Shown here one piece after another: positions 15,123 through 24,098 of a stretch of DNA of 41,766 nucleotides. This DNA comes from Variovorax sp. CF313 (GTDB taxonomy: Bacteria > Pseudomonadota > Gammaproteobacteria > Burkholderiales > Burkholderiaceae_C): positions 1 to 41,766 of the forward strand of contig NZ_AKIW01000170.1 of assembly GCF_000282635.1 (NCBI RefSeq), written 5' to 3'. The position numbers were made by a program, and so were the translations under genes. Below the pieces are notes generated by a model. It saw only the letters and a program-made list of their open reading frames with translations, did no database searches and had not been told where the DNA came from. Numbering within the stretch: position 1 is the stretch's first letter; the number at the start of each line of letters is the position of its first letter.

Positions 15123-16049
15123 TCATCCGCGCGCGGCCTGCCTCGTGACCGGGGTGGGCGGGACTTCGTCGCCCTCCTTGAACATCCGCTCCCCCGCAAA
15201 GTCCACAAACGCCCGCACCTTCGGCGACAACTGCCGGCTCGACGGCCACAGCGCCGAGAACTGCCCCTGCCGCACGAGGTGCGTGGCCAGCACGCGCTGA
15301 AGCTCGCCGCGGTACAGCGAATCGCGCGCCAGGAAGTCGGGCATGTAGGCCACGCCGAGTCCGGCCACGGCCGCGCCCAGCATGGCTTCCATGTTGTTGC
15401 ACAGCAGGCCGGGCGGCAGTTGCGCGGGCAGCCCGGGCAGGTCCCATTCCTCGACCTTGCCGCCGGTCACGAACTTGTAGCGCAGGCAGGCGTGCTGTAT
15501 CAGGTCGGCCGGCACCTGCGGCACGCCGTGGCGTTCGAGATAAGCCGGTGAGGCCACCAGCACGAACTGGAACGGGCCGAGCCGCCGCGCCACCAGTTGC
15601 GAATCGACCAGGTCGCCGCTGCGGATGGCTACATCGACGCCCTCGGCGATCACGTCGACCAGCCGGTCGTTGAAGTCGAGGTCAAGCTCGATCTCGGGGT
15701 AGCGCGCCTTGAAGTCCGGAAGGATCGGCAGCAGGAAGCGGTAGCCGATGGTCGGCAGGCTCACGCGCAGCCGGCCGCGCGGGGCGGCGACGGCGTCTTG
15801 CATCATGGCGCGCGCATCGTCCAGCTCGTCGAGGATGCGGCGGCAGCGCTCGTGGAAGAGCGCGCCTTCCTGCGTCAGCCGCGTGTGGCGCGTGGTGCGG
15901 TTGAAAAGGCGCACGCCGAGCTGCTGTTCGAGCCGTGCGACATTCTTGCCCACCGCCGAAGCCGAGATGCCCAGCTGCCGGCCGGCCTTGGCAAAGCTCA
16001 GCTGGTCGGCCGCGCGCACGAAAGATTCGAGTCCGCTGAAGCTGTCCAT
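15123..16049 (-). CDS. LysR family transcriptional regulator 1
   Basis: The 308-residue protein has an N-terminal winged helix-turn-helix (LSFAKAGRQLGISASAVGKNVARLEQQLG) and a C-terminal inducer-binding domain (from about residue 90: RGRLRVSLPTIGYRFLLPIL). It belongs to the CrgA/DsdC-like branch common in Comamonadaceae. It is divergent from the MFS exporter gene, with 107 bp between starts holding two palindromes, so the exporter is its likely target. Its stop codon directly abuts that of the convergent ATPase gene (15122/15123). Confidence 0.93.
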   Translation of the reverse strand: MDSFSGLESFVRAADQLSFAKAGRQLGISASAVGKNVARLEQQLGVRLFNRTTRHTRLTQEGALFHERCRRILDELDDARAMMQDAVAAPRGRLRVSLPTIGYRFLLPILPDFKARYPEIELDLDFNDRLVDVIAEGVDVAIRSGDLVDSQLVARRLGPFQFVLVASPAYLERHGVPQVPADLIQHACLRYKFVTGGKVEEWDLPGLPAQLPPGLLCNNMEAMLGAAVAGLGVAYMPDFLARDSLYRGELQRVLATHLVRQGQFSALWPSSRQLSPKVRAFVDFAGERMFKEGDEVPPTPVTRQAARG

Positions 16050-16056
16050 GGATTAG

Positions 16057-16109
16057 CAACCCTGGGTTGGGAGTGTGAGGATCAATGGCGTCATTTTCAT
16101 TCCATTGAT
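16057..16109. promoter_or_regulatory. Two palindromes in the LysR/MFS divergent region
   Basis: CAACCC-T-GGGTTG is a perfect palindrome at 16057-16069, 7 bp upstream of the LysR start. ATCAATGG (16081-16088) is mirrored exactly by CCATTGAT (16102-16109). Both are placed where LysR proteins bind to repress themselves and activate the divergent gene. Confidence 0.5.
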
Positions 16110-16156
16110 TCCTTTCTATCTTCTGTGGCTTCCTTTCTCCTGCGTGAAAGCCTTCG

Positions 16157-17668
16157 ATGTCCACGTCTTCCCCCAACAAGAACTGGCTGCTGGCCGCCGT
16201 CTGCCTGGCAGCGCTGGGCATGCCGCTGAGCTTCACCGGCCCGGCGGTGGTGCTGCCCGCGGTCCGCGATGCGCTGGGCGGCAGCCCGGTGCAACTCAAC
16301 TGGGTGACCAACGCCTTCATGCTGAGCTTCGGCGCCACGCTGATGGCGGCCGGGGCGCTGGCCGATGCCTATGGGCGCAAGCGCGTGTTCCTGCTGGGGC
16401 TCGCGGTGGTGGCGCTGAGCAGCTCGCTGCTGACGCTGGCCCCGGGCATCGTCGCCTTCGATCTGGCGCGGGCCCTGCAGGGGCTGGGCTCGGCCGCGGC
16501 CTTCGCGGCGGGCACGGCCGCGCTGGCGCAGGTGTTCGACGGCGCGGCGCGCACGCGGGCCTTCAGCCTGATCGGCACTTCGTTCGGCGTGGGGCTGTCG
16601 TGCGGCTCCATCCTCTCGGGCTGGCTCGCCGAGAGCTTCGGCTGGCAGGCGGTGATGCTGAGCCCCGGCGCGGTCAGCCTCGTGGCGCTGTGCATCGCCG
16701 CGCCGAGCATGCGCGAGTCGCGCAATCCGGATGCCATGGGGCTCGACATGCCGGGCACAGCGACTTTCACCGCTGCGCTGAGCCTGCTGACGCTCGGCGT
16801 GCTGCAGGCGCCCGACAGCGGCTGGGGCAGCCCGTGGGTGCTTTGCGCGCTGGCGGGCGCGGCGCTGATGGGCGCGGCCTTCATCGCCATCGAGCGGCGC
16901 GTGGCGCATCCGATGCTCGATCTGTCGCTGTTCCGTTTTCCGCGCTTCGTGGGCGTGCAACTGCTGGCTGCCGCGCCGGCCTATGGCTTCGTCGTGCTGC
17001 TGGTGCTGTTGCCGATCCGCTTCATCGGGCTGGAAGGGCGCAGCGCGATCGAGGCGGGGACTTTCATGTTCGCGCTCTCGGGGCCGATCCTCGTCGTGCC
17101 GACGCTGGCGGCATCGCTCGCACGGCGGTTCTCGGCGGGTGTGATTTCGGCCGTGGGGCTGCTGGTGTGCGCGGCGGGGCTGTTCTGGCTCAGCCGCTGC
17201 GCGCCGGGCACGCCGCTGCACGACATCGTGTGGCCGCTGTTGTTGATCGGCGCCGGCATCGGCCTGCCGTGGGGCTTGATGGACGGGCTGGCCGTGAGCG
17301 TGGTGCCGCGCGAGCGTGCGGGCATGGCATCGGGCATCTTCAACACCGTGCGAGTGGCGGGGGAGGGGATTGCGCTGGCGCTGGTCGGGGCCGGACTGAC
17401 TGCACTTGTGACGGCGCAACTGGGGCATGCCGCCGCCGCATCGCAGGCGGCGCAGCGCGTCACGACCGGGAACATGTCGCAGGCGCTGGCTCTGCTGCCC
17501 GGCATGGACCGCGCGGCGCTGCTGCATGCCTACGGCGCCGCATTCGGCACGCTGCTTTGCGTGCTGGCAGGCGTGACGGTGGTGACGGCGCTGGTGGTGT
17601 TCGCGTTCCTGCGTGGCGAGACACAGGCCGAGGCTGGTGCCGTGGCGCTGGAGTCGACGGCCTGTTGA
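16157..17668 (+). CDS. MFS transporter, 14-segment drug-exporter type (EmrB/QacA family)
   Basis: The 503-residue inner-membrane protein is the right length for 14 membrane segments. The motif GALADAYGRKRVFLLGL (about 67-84) is the MFS loop 2-3 signature, and GTSFGVGLSCGSILSGWL resembles the antiporter motif C of proton-drug exporters. The family ejects hydrophobic compounds in exchange for protons; the substrate here is unknown. Transcription is probably set by the divergent LysR gene. It ends 7 bp from the convergent second LysR gene, leaving little room for a terminator. Confidence 0.9.
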   Translation: MSTSSPNKNWLLAAVCLAALGMPLSFTGPAVVLPAVRDALGGSPVQLNWVTNAFMLSFGATLMAAGALADAYGRKRVFLLGLAVVALSSSLLTLAPGIVAFDLARALQGLGSAAAFAAGTAALAQVFDGAARTRAFSLIGTSFGVGLSCGSILSGWLAESFGWQAVMLSPGAVSLVALCIAAPSMRESRNPDAMGLDMPGTATFTAALSLLTLGVLQAPDSGWGSPWVLCALAGAALMGAAFIAIERRVAHPMLDLSLFRFPRFVGVQLLAAAPAYGFVVLLVLLPIRFIGLEGRSAIEAGTFMFALSGPILVVPTLAASLARRFSAGVISAVGLLVCAAGLFWLSRCAPGTPLHDIVWPLLLIGAGIGLPWGLMDGLAVSVVPRERAGMASGIFNTVRVAGEGIALALVGAGLTALVTAQLGHAAAASQAAQRVTTGNMSQALALLPGMDRAALLHAYGAAFGTLLCVLAGVTVVTALVVFAFLRGETQAEAGAVALESTAC

Positions 17669-17675
17669 GACCTGC

Positions 17676-18572
17676 TCAGGCTTGCGCGGCCGCCTCGAAG
17701 ATGTCGCGCAGCCATTGCGTGAACACTCGCACCCGCGACGACAGCTGCCGGTTCTGCGCGTACAGCACCGAGATCGGCATCGGCGGTGGCGCGAAGCCGG
17801 GCAGCAGCACCTTCAGCCGCCCGTCTGCAAGTTCGCTGGCCACGCGATAGCGCGGCACCTGCACCAGCCCCAGGCCCGCGACGGCCGAGCCGGTGTACAG
17901 GTCGGCGCCCGTCACCGAGACGATGCCGCCGAGCTGCACGCTCGTCACCCGCCCGTCGACCGTGAATTCGAGCGGCACTGCCTTGCCCGTGGCGCTGGAG
18001 ATGTAGTGGATGGCGCGGTGCGCCGACAGCGCTTCCACGCTCTCGGGCTCGCCGTGCTGCGCCAGGTAGGCCGGGCTCGCGACCGTGACCTGCGGCAGCA
18101 GCGCCACGCGCCGCCCGACCATCGATGAATCTTGCAGCGTGCCCGCGCGCAGGACGCAGTCGACGCCTTCGCGCACCAGGTCGACCAGCCGGTCGTCTTC
18201 GCCGATGTGCAGTTCCAGGTCGGGATATCGCGCCAGGAACGCCGGCAGCGCGGGCACGACGAAATGCCGTGCCAGCGTGCCCTGCAGGTTCACGCGCAGC
18301 AGGCCCTTGGGCGCCTCGTCGCGGAACAGGCCCTCGGCCTCTTCGACATCGGCCAGCAGCCGCACGCAGCGGCGGTAGTAGGCCTCGCCGTCCTGCGTGA
18401 GGCGCACGGTGCGGGTGGTGCGCTCCAGCAGCCGGGTTCCCAGGCGCTGCTCCACGCGCTTGATCAGGTTGGTGACGGTGGCGCGCGGAATCTGCAGGTC
18501 TTCGGACGCCTGCGTGAAGCTCTGGCGCTCGGCGATGCGCACGAAGGCCAGCATTTCCTGGAAGCGGTCCAT
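17676..18572 (-). CDS. LysR family transcriptional regulator 2
   Basis: This 298-residue LysR protein has the DNA-binding helix-turn-helix in QSFTQASEDLQIPRATVTNLIKRVEQRLG and an effector domain from about residue 90. It is a diverged paralogue of the other LysR protein in this window. It is divergent from two short-chain dehydrogenase genes with 123 bp between starts and likely controls them. Such LysR-SDR pairs often respond to redox-active or aromatic compounds, but nothing in the sequence shows the ligand. Confidence 0.93.
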   Translation of the reverse strand: MDRFQEMLAFVRIAERQSFTQASEDLQIPRATVTNLIKRVEQRLGTRLLERTTRTVRLTQDGEAYYRRCVRLLADVEEAEGLFRDEAPKGLLRVNLQGTLARHFVVPALPAFLARYPDLELHIGEDDRLVDLVREGVDCVLRAGTLQDSSMVGRRVALLPQVTVASPAYLAQHGEPESVEALSAHRAIHYISSATGKAVPLEFTVDGRVTSVQLGGIVSVTGADLYTGSAVAGLGLVQVPRYRVASELADGRLKVLLPGFAPPPMPISVLYAQNRQLSSRVRVFTQWLRDIFEAAAQA

Positions 18573-18587
18573 GGCCGGGCTCCGAAT

Positions 18588-18640
18588 CTATTGTTGAAGT
18601 AAATGGAATAGTAATGGCGATTAAAGGCTAATTATCTTTA
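18588..18640. promoter_or_regulatory. AT-rich divergent promoter region with short inverted repeats
   Basis: In an otherwise GC-rich region this stretch is AT-rich. It carries CTATT (18588-18592) mirrored by AATAG (18607-18611) and TAAAG (18622-18626) mirrored by CTTTA (18636-18640). This fits a LysR-controlled divergent promoter. The arms are only 5 bp each, so the exact sites are uncertain. Confidence 0.35.
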
Positions 18641-18695
18641 GGTTGGAACAGTCGATCATTCGTCTCACCAACCAACCACTGCAAAGGAAACAGCC

Positions 18696-19439
18696 ATGAA
18701 CAAGCCCTCCAATTCCAAAGTCGCCCTCGTCACCGGCGCATCGCGCGGCATCGGCGCCGCCATTGCGTGGCGTCTCGCCAAGGACGGCTTCGCGGTCGCC
18801 GTCAACTACGCGTCGAGCCCGGCGCAGGCCGACGCCCTCGTCGCCGAACTGCAGGCCGCCGGCGGCAAGGCTCTCGCGGTCAAGGCCGACGTGGCCAGCG
18901 CCAGCGAAGTGCGCGCCATGTTCGACGCCGTCGAGGCGCAGCTCGGCAAGGTCGACGTGCTGGTCAACAACGCCGGCGTGCTCAAGACCGTGCCGCTGGC
19001 CGAGCACACGGACGCGCTCTACGACCAGACCTTCGACATCAACGTGCGCGGCACCTTCAACACGCTGCGCGAAGCCGCCACGCGCCTCAACGAGGGCGGG
19101 CGCGTCGTCAACTTCTCGAGCACCACGCTCGCGCTGAACATGCCCGGCTATGCGATCTACAACGCCACCAAGGCGGCGGTCGAGGCCTTCACGCACGTCT
19201 TCGCCAAGGAGCTGCGCGGCCGAAACATCACGGTGAATGCCGTGGCGCCGGGCCCGATCGCCACCTCGCTGTTCCTCGACGGCAAGACCGACGAACAGAT
19301 CCAGACCTTCGCCAGGATGCCGCCGCTGCAGCGCCTCGGCCAGCCCGAGGACATCGCCTCGGTGGTGGCCTTCCTCGCCGGCCCGGACGCGGGCTGGGTC
19401 AACGGGCAGGTCCTGCGCGCCAACGGCGGCGTGGCCTGA
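18696..19439 (+). CDS. Short-chain dehydrogenase/reductase (FabG-like)
   Basis: The 247-residue NAD(P)-dependent oxidoreductase has the cofactor motif TGASRGIG at 13-20, NNAG in the central sheet and the catalytic Tyr155-x3-Lys159 (YNATK), with Ser in NFSST. Arg17 after the glycine motif favours NADPH. An AAAGGA ribosome site precedes the ATG at 18696. It is the first of two SDR genes, 45 bp apart and divergent from a LysR gene. The alcohol or ketone substrate cannot be read from the sequence. Confidence 0.93.
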   Translation: MNKPSNSKVALVTGASRGIGAAIAWRLAKDGFAVAVNYASSPAQADALVAELQAAGGKALAVKADVASASEVRAMFDAVEAQLGKVDVLVNNAGVLKTVPLAEHTDALYDQTFDINVRGTFNTLREAATRLNEGGRVVNFSSTTLALNMPGYAIYNATKAAVEAFTHVFAKELRGRNITVNAVAPGPIATSLFLDGKTDEQIQTFARMPPLQRLGQPEDIASVVAFLAGPDAGWVNGQVLRANGGVA

Positions 19440-19484
19440 GCCATTCGCTTTCTCGGATCAACCCAACCCATACGGAGAAACCTC

Positions 19485-20381
19485 ATGCAAAAGCAGATCA
19501 TCCTGGTCACAGGTGCCGGCACCGGCATCGGCAAGCTCGGCGCGCAATCGCTGGCCGAAGCCGGCCACGTCGTCTACGCGTCGATGCGCGACATCGCGGG
19601 CCGCAATGCCGGCCGCGCCGCCGAACTGCGCTCGCTCGCCGCGGCGAAGAGCATTCAGCTCCACCCACTCGAACTCGACGTGCTCTCGCAGGACTCGGCC
19701 GATGCCGCCGCCGCGACCATCGTGCGCGAGCAGGGCCACCTCGACGTGGTGATGCAGAACGCCGGCCACCTCGTGGTCGGTCCGACCGAGGCCTTCACGC
19801 CCGAAGAGATCGTGAAGGTGTTCGACACCAACGTGCTCGGCGCGCAGCGCGTGAACCGCGCGGTGCTGCCGTACCTGCGCAGGCAGGAATCGGGGCTGAT
19901 GCTGTGGATCAGCAGCACCACCACCAAGGGCGGCTTTCCGCCGTTCATGGGCCCTTATGGCGCGGCCAAGGCGGCGATGGATTCGCTGGCCGTCACGCTG
20001 GCCTACGAGATCGCGCGCTTCGGCATCGAGACTTCCATCGTCGTGCCGGGCGCCTTCACCAGGGGCACCGACCACTTCCCGAGCGCGGGCAAGCCGGCCG
20101 ATGCCGCGACCGCCGCCGCCTACAGCCGCTACGACGGCGTGATGGACCAGATCGGTGAACGCCTCTCGGCGCTGACGCCCGACAACGCCGACCCGCAGGC
20201 CGTGGCCGACGAAATCGTGCGCATCGTGGGCTTGCCCGCCGGCACACGGCCGATGCGCTCGCTGATCGACTTCGTGGGCGACGGTGCTACGGAGGTGTTC
20301 GAGGTGTCGGAGCGTGTGCGCATCGAGTTCGCGAAGCGCATCGGCATGGGCGATCTGCTCGAAGCGAAGGTACGGCGCTAG
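19485..20381 (+). CDS. Short-chain dehydrogenase/reductase (second in operon)
   Basis: This 298-residue protein is a classical-type SDR with TGAGTGIG at 9-16, a QNAG variant of NNAG, Ser-rich WISSTTT and the catalytic Tyr158-x3-Lys162 (YGAAK). It is about 50 residues longer than its neighbour, with a C-terminal extension typical of the group that acts on larger alcohols or ketones. GGAG upstream of ATG 19485 supports the start. It is probably co-transcribed with the preceding SDR gene and controlled by the same LysR protein. Confidence 0.93.
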   Translation: MQKQIILVTGAGTGIGKLGAQSLAEAGHVVYASMRDIAGRNAGRAAELRSLAAAKSIQLHPLELDVLSQDSADAAAATIVREQGHLDVVMQNAGHLVVGPTEAFTPEEIVKVFDTNVLGAQRVNRAVLPYLRRQESGLMLWISSTTTKGGFPPFMGPYGAAKAAMDSLAVTLAYEIARFGIETSIVVPGAFTRGTDHFPSAGKPADAATAAAYSRYDGVMDQIGERLSALTPDNADPQAVADEIVRIVGLPAGTRPMRSLIDFVGDGATEVFEVSERVRIEFAKRIGMGDLLEAKVRR

Positions 20382-20444
20382 GAGGCCAAGGGGGCTAAGG
20401 GAGGCGTCATAAAAGGTGGGTCGGTCTTCCTGTCCAATAGCGGC

Positions 20445-20669
20445 ATGGAAAACCCACCCCACGACCTCGCGGAACGCGTGACCGAGCTCGAGATCAAGTC
20501 GAGCTACGCCGAAGACCTGCTCGACCAACTGAACATGACGATCTACCGCCAGCAGCAGCAGATCGACCGGCTGATCCTCCAGGTCACGCAACTCAAGGAA
20601 CAAGCGCAAAGCGCGGGTCAGGACGGCGCCGCGCGCAACCCGCGCGACGAGCTACCGCCGCATTACTGA
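20445..20669 (+). CDS. slyX: SlyX family protein
   Basis: This 74-residue protein is a coiled coil for most of its length (about 8-55: LAERVTELEIKSSYAEDLLD, then QQQQIDRLILQVTQLKEQ) and ends in the family-typical ELPPHY. SlyX proteins are small and widespread in proteobacteria; their function is unknown. It is transcribed alone, converging on the TrhA gene, whose stop is 10 bp away. Confidence 0.92.
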   Translation: MENPPHDLAERVTELEIKSSYAEDLLDQLNMTIYRQQQQIDRLILQVTQLKEQAQSAGQDGAARNPRDELPPHY

Positions 20670-20679
20670 GTCAGGAAGA

Positions 20680-21369
20680 TCAGCCGTGCGAGTGCCAGAG
20701 CACGGCGAAGAAATGGCAGGTGCTGCCCGCGAGCACGAACAGGTGCCACACCGAATGCGCGAAGCGCACCTTGTTGTCGAACAGGAACACCACGGCGCCC
20801 GCCGTATAGAAGAGCCCACCGGCCACCAGCCAACCCAGCCCCGCCGGTGACATGCGCTCGTACAGCGGCACCGCAGCCATCAGCGCCATCCACCCCATTG
20901 CCACATAGAGCCCGGTCGACCACAGCGGATGCTGCAGCCGGTTGAACAGCTTGGCGCTCACGCCCAGCACGGCCGCCGCGCAGATGGCGCCGAACAGCGT
21001 CCACCCCAGCGGACCGCGCAGCACGCCGAACACGAAGGGCATGTAGCTGCCCGCGATGAACAGGTAGATGGCCGCGTGGTCCAGCCGGTTGAACCAGGCC
21101 TTGGCCCGGCCCATGGGCAGTGCGTGGTACAGCGTGGAGATCAGGTACAGCACAATGGCCGTGCCCGCGAACAGGCAGGCGCCGACCACGCCCGCGGCCT
21201 GCCCCTTCTGCGCCGCGTTGTAGACCAGGATGGGCAGCGCGGCGATGGCCAGCGCCAGGCCCAGGCCGTGGCTCAGGGCATTGAAGAGTTCTTCCATCGC
21301 CGTCTGGTCGCGGGCTGCCAGCACGGAGGTGCGCTGCGAGGGTTGCGTCTGGGAGGGAGCTGTCGTCAT
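20680..21369 (-). CDS. trhA: Hemolysin III / TrhA family membrane protein
   Basis: The 229-residue protein has seven hydrophobic segments after a short cytoplasmic N-terminus and belongs to the PAQR/hemolysin III superfamily. Conserved residues are seen in ALSHGLG, STLYHAL, RLDHAAIYLFIAGSYMP and the C-terminal HSVWHLFVLAGSTCHFFAV; the His residues form a likely metal site in this superfamily. In E. coli, TrhA (YqfA) affects membrane energetics. It lies 36 bp downstream of regA on the same strand, so it may be read through from the respiratory operon. Confidence 0.9.
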   Translation of the reverse strand: MTTAPSQTQPSQRTSVLAARDQTAMEELFNALSHGLGLALAIAALPILVYNAAQKGQAAGVVGACLFAGTAIVLYLISTLYHALPMGRAKAWFNRLDHAAIYLFIAGSYMPFVFGVLRGPLGWTLFGAICAAAVLGVSAKLFNRLQHPLWSTGLYVAMGWMALMAAVPLYERMSPAGLGWLVAGGLFYTAGAVVFLFDNKVRFAHSVWHLFVLAGSTCHFFAVLWHSHG

Positions 21370-21405
21370 CGGAACCTCATGCAGATGGAGGGATGCAGTG
21401 GTTGC

Positions 21406-21951
21406 CTACTTGACCTGCTGCTTGCCCAGCTTGCGCGCCAGCGTGCGCCGGTGCATGCCGAGCCTGCGCGCGGTCTCCGAGATGTTGAAGCCGGTTTCGG
21501 CCAGCGTCTCGTGGATGCGCTCCCATTCGAGCGTCTTGATCGAGGTGGAGCGGTTGGTCAGCTCCACCTCGGTGGTGCCGGTGGCGCGGCCGAAGGCGGC
21601 CTCGATATCGTCGGTGTTCGACGGCTTGGCCAGGTAGTGGCAGGCGCCGAGCTTGATGGCCTCGACGGCGGTGGCGATGCTGGCGAAGCCCGTCAGCACC
21701 ACGATCAGCATCTCGGCGTTGTGCCGGTGCAGCATCTGCACGCAGGCCAGGCCCGAGGCCTCGCCGTTGAGCTTGAGGTCGACCACCGCGTAGCCCGGCG
21801 ACGAGGTGGCGAGCAGCGCCTCGACGTCTCCGAGGTTGTTGGCGAGCGCCACGGCATAGCCGCGCCGCTCGAAGGAGCGGCCGAGTGTGCGCGCGAAGGC
21901 GTCGTCGTCCTCGACGATCAGCAACTGGCGCTCAGCTCCGGTTTCGGTCAT
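21406..21951 (-). CDS. regA: Response regulator of the RegA/PrrA/ActR family
   Basis: The 181-residue protein has an N-terminal receiver domain with acidic pocket EDDD (14-17), phospho-acceptor Asp58 in VVDLKL and Lys in YLAKP. A linker and a C-terminal Fis-type helix-turn-helix follow (ISETARRLGMHRRTLARKL). This layout and size match RegA-type global redox regulators, which control respiration and carbon or nitrogen metabolism in proteobacteria. Its start overlaps the end of regB by 20 bases. The whole pair sits at the end of the cyo operon, suggesting that the regulator is made together with an oxidase it may control. Confidence 0.92.
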   Translation of the reverse strand: MTETGAERQLLIVEDDDAFARTLGRSFERRGYAVALANNLGDVEALLATSSPGYAVVDLKLNGEASGLACVQMLHRHNAEMLIVVLTGFASIATAVEAIKLGACHYLAKPSNTDDIEAAFGRATGTTEVELTNRSTSIKTLEWERIHETLAETGFNISETARRLGMHRRTLARKLGKQQVK

Positions 21952-23359
21952 GGCCTTCCGTTTCGATGGTCTCGCCGTCGAGGACCTCTTCGTCCCCTGC
22001 TTCTTCTTCCAGCACGATGGCCGCGAGCGGCAGCGTGATCGTCACGATCGCGCCGCCCTCGGGCCGGTTGGCCGCCGCGACGCGGCCACCCACGGTGCGC
22101 GCCACGTTGACGACCAGGAACAGCCCCAGCCCGCCGCCGGGTCGCCCCTTGCTCGACTGGTAGGGCTTGCCGAACTCCTTCAGGATGGCCGGCAGGAAGC
22201 CGGGGCCCGCGTCGGTGACCGTGATCGTCAGCGCGTCGGCGTCGTGCGCCGCTTCGAGGCGCAGCCAGTGCGGCGACGCCTCCAGCGCATTGTCGAGCAC
22301 GTTGCAGATCATCTGCTTCAGCGCCGAGTCCGAGACCATGGGCAGGTCGCGGCCGAAGCGATTGTCGTATTCGAAATCTTCCACCGGGCGGGTGGTGCGC
22401 CACTCTTCGATCAGGTCGTCGAGGAAGGTGCTGACGGTGGTTTCCTCGGAGGACTCGCCGCGCGCCTCGCCGGCCGACAGCAGGATGCCGCTCACGATGC
22501 TCTTGCAGCGCTGGATCTGCAGCTCCATCTCGGCCACCTCGGTCAGCAGCTCGGGGTCGGAGCTGAAGTGTGGCAGCCGGCGCCAGTCGCCGAGGATCAC
22601 GGCCAGCGTGGCCAGCGGCGTGCCCAGCTCGTGCGCCGCGCCCGAGGCCAGCAGGCCCATGCGCACGATGTGTTCTTCCTCCGAGGCGCGCTGGCGCAGG
22701 TCGGCCAGCCGCGCGTCGCGCGCGCGCAGGTTGCGGCTGATGCGGGTGATGAAGATCACGAGCAGCGCCGCGTTCAGCGCGAAGCACACCAGCATGCCCT
22801 GGACGAAGGGGCTCCAGAGGCCGCGGTCGTGGTCCAGCGGCAGCGCGAGCGGGCGCGAGAACAGCGCCAGCCCGGCGAAGCAGATGCTGGTGATGACCAC
22901 GATGGTCCAGGTCGACCATGGCTTCAGCAGCACTGCGCCCAGCGTCACCTGCAGCAGGAACAGGAACACGAAGGGGTTGGTGGCGCCGCCGCTCAGGTAG
23001 AGCTGCGCGGTGAGCGTGGCCACATCGACCAGCAGCGCGAGGAACAGTTCGCCGTTCGTCACGCGCCGGTGGCTGCGCGAGCGCAGCAGGCTGACCATGT
23101 TGAAGAGCGCCAGGCAGGCCAGCACCTGCAGCATGTGGTCCAGCGGCAGGCGGATCGCGAAGCCGTAGTGCACCACCAGGATGGTGACCACTTGCCCGAC
23201 CACGGCGAACCAGCGCAGCTGGATCAGCTGCTGCATGTTCTGGTGGCCGGTGGCGTTGTCGAGGCTCGCGACACCGGCGCGGGGGGCGTGCAGCTCTCCT
23301 GCGATCGCCTCAATCGCGGTGGGCATCTTCGGCAGGGCGGGTGTCGGCATGGGCCGCAT
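21932..23359 (-). CDS. regB: Redox-sensing histidine kinase of the RegB/PrrB family
   Basis: The 475-residue inner-membrane kinase has six hydrophobic segments (about 48-208), the quinone-binding motif GGATNPF at 124-130 (family consensus GGxxNPF), His243 in AAHELGTPLATL as phosphorylation site and a HATPase domain from about 315 (NVLDNALEAS, DAGPGFLP). Cys285 in QIQRCKSI is a candidate for the redox-active Cys of RegB. ATG 23359 overlaps the SURF1 gene by 50 bases; in-frame ATGs at 23350 and 23326 are alternatives and no start has a clear ribosome site. RegB proteins respond to the ubiquinone pool and oxygen. Confidence 0.92.
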   Translation of the reverse strand: MRPMPTPALPKMPTAIEAIAGELHAPRAGVASLDNATGHQNMQQLIQLRWFAVVGQVVTILVVHYGFAIRLPLDHMLQVLACLALFNMVSLLRSRSHRRVTNGELFLALLVDVATLTAQLYLSGGATNPFVFLFLLQVTLGAVLLKPWSTWTIVVITSICFAGLALFSRPLALPLDHDRGLWSPFVQGMLVCFALNAALLVIFITRISRNLRARDARLADLRQRASEEEHIVRMGLLASGAAHELGTPLATLAVILGDWRRLPHFSSDPELLTEVAEMELQIQRCKSIVSGILLSAGEARGESSEETTVSTFLDDLIEEWRTTRPVEDFEYDNRFGRDLPMVSDSALKQMICNVLDNALEASPHWLRLEAAHDADALTITVTDAGPGFLPAILKEFGKPYQSSKGRPGGGLGLFLVVNVARTVGGRVAAANRPEGGAIVTITLPLAAIVLEEEAGDEEVLDGETIETEGHDRNRS

Positions 23360-24098
23360 TTTCGCTGCGCCGCACGAACCAGGCGGCGATCAGCACCATC
23401 AGCGCCAGGCCATACCAGGTCAGGGCGTAGACGAGATGGCTGTTGGGGAAGGCGATGACCGTGAGGCCGGCGGCGGGCCAGGCCGGGGTGCCGTTCGCAG
23501 CCTGCGCGGGAGCGGCCTCGGCATCGACGAAGTAGGGCGCGACGTTGTTCAGGCCGCGCGCCGCGGCAATGGCCTGCACGTCGCGCGAGAACCAGCGCTC
23601 GCCGGCCGGATCGTTCTTGCGCAGGAAGCCGCCCTTGGGTTCGGTCAGGCGCAACAGGCCGGCGACGTTGGTTTCGCCCTGCGGCTCTGGCGCGGTGCGG
23701 GCCTGGCGTTCGCGCGCCTCGGGCGGCACGAAGCCGCGATTGACCAGCACCACGGTGCCTTCGGTCGTGCGCAGCGGGGTCAGCACCCAGAAGCCCGGGC
23801 CGAGCTTCGTGCTGGCTTGCACCAGCGTTTCCTTGTCATGGAGGAAGATGCCGGCGAGGCGGACATGCCGGTATTCGTCGTTGGCCGCGTTGACGGTGGG
23901 CCATTCGGTTCGCCCGGGGGCCGTGGCGGCCGGGGCATGCACGCGCTGGTCGACGCGGGCGATGAGATCGAGCTTCCAGGCCCTGCGCTCGACCTGCCAG
24001 GTGCCGAGCGAGATGAAGCCGGCAAAGGCGAGAGCGGCGCAGACCGCCAGCGCCACCCGCGAGGTATCGGAACGCTGGCGCGCGGCCTGCTGCGCCAT
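23310..24098 (-). CDS. SURF1 family oxidase assembly protein
   Basis: SURF1 proteins help insert heme into subunit I of heme-copper oxidases. The 262-residue product has an N-terminal membrane helix (VALAVCAALAFAGFISLGTWQ) and a C-terminal one (HLVYALTWYGLALMVLIAAWFV), with a periplasmic domain between containing the family motif RGFVP. The ATG at 24098 overlaps the cyoD stop by one base (TGATG), so it is coupled to the quinol oxidase genes. Paracoccus has a separate SURF1 for its quinol oxidase, which makes the placement here reasonable. Confidence 0.9.
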   Translation of the reverse strand: MAQQAARQRSDTSRVALAVCAALAFAGFISLGTWQVERRAWKLDLIARVDQRVHAPAATAPGRTEWPTVNAANDEYRHVRLAGIFLHDKETLVQASTKLGPGFWVLTPLRTTEGTVVLVNRGFVPPEARERQARTAPEPQGETNVAGLLRLTEPKGGFLRKNDPAGERWFSRDVQAIAAARGLNNVAPYFVDAEAAPAQAANGTPAWPAAGLTVIAFPNSHLVYALTWYGLALMVLIAAWFVRRSENAAHADTRPAEDAHRD

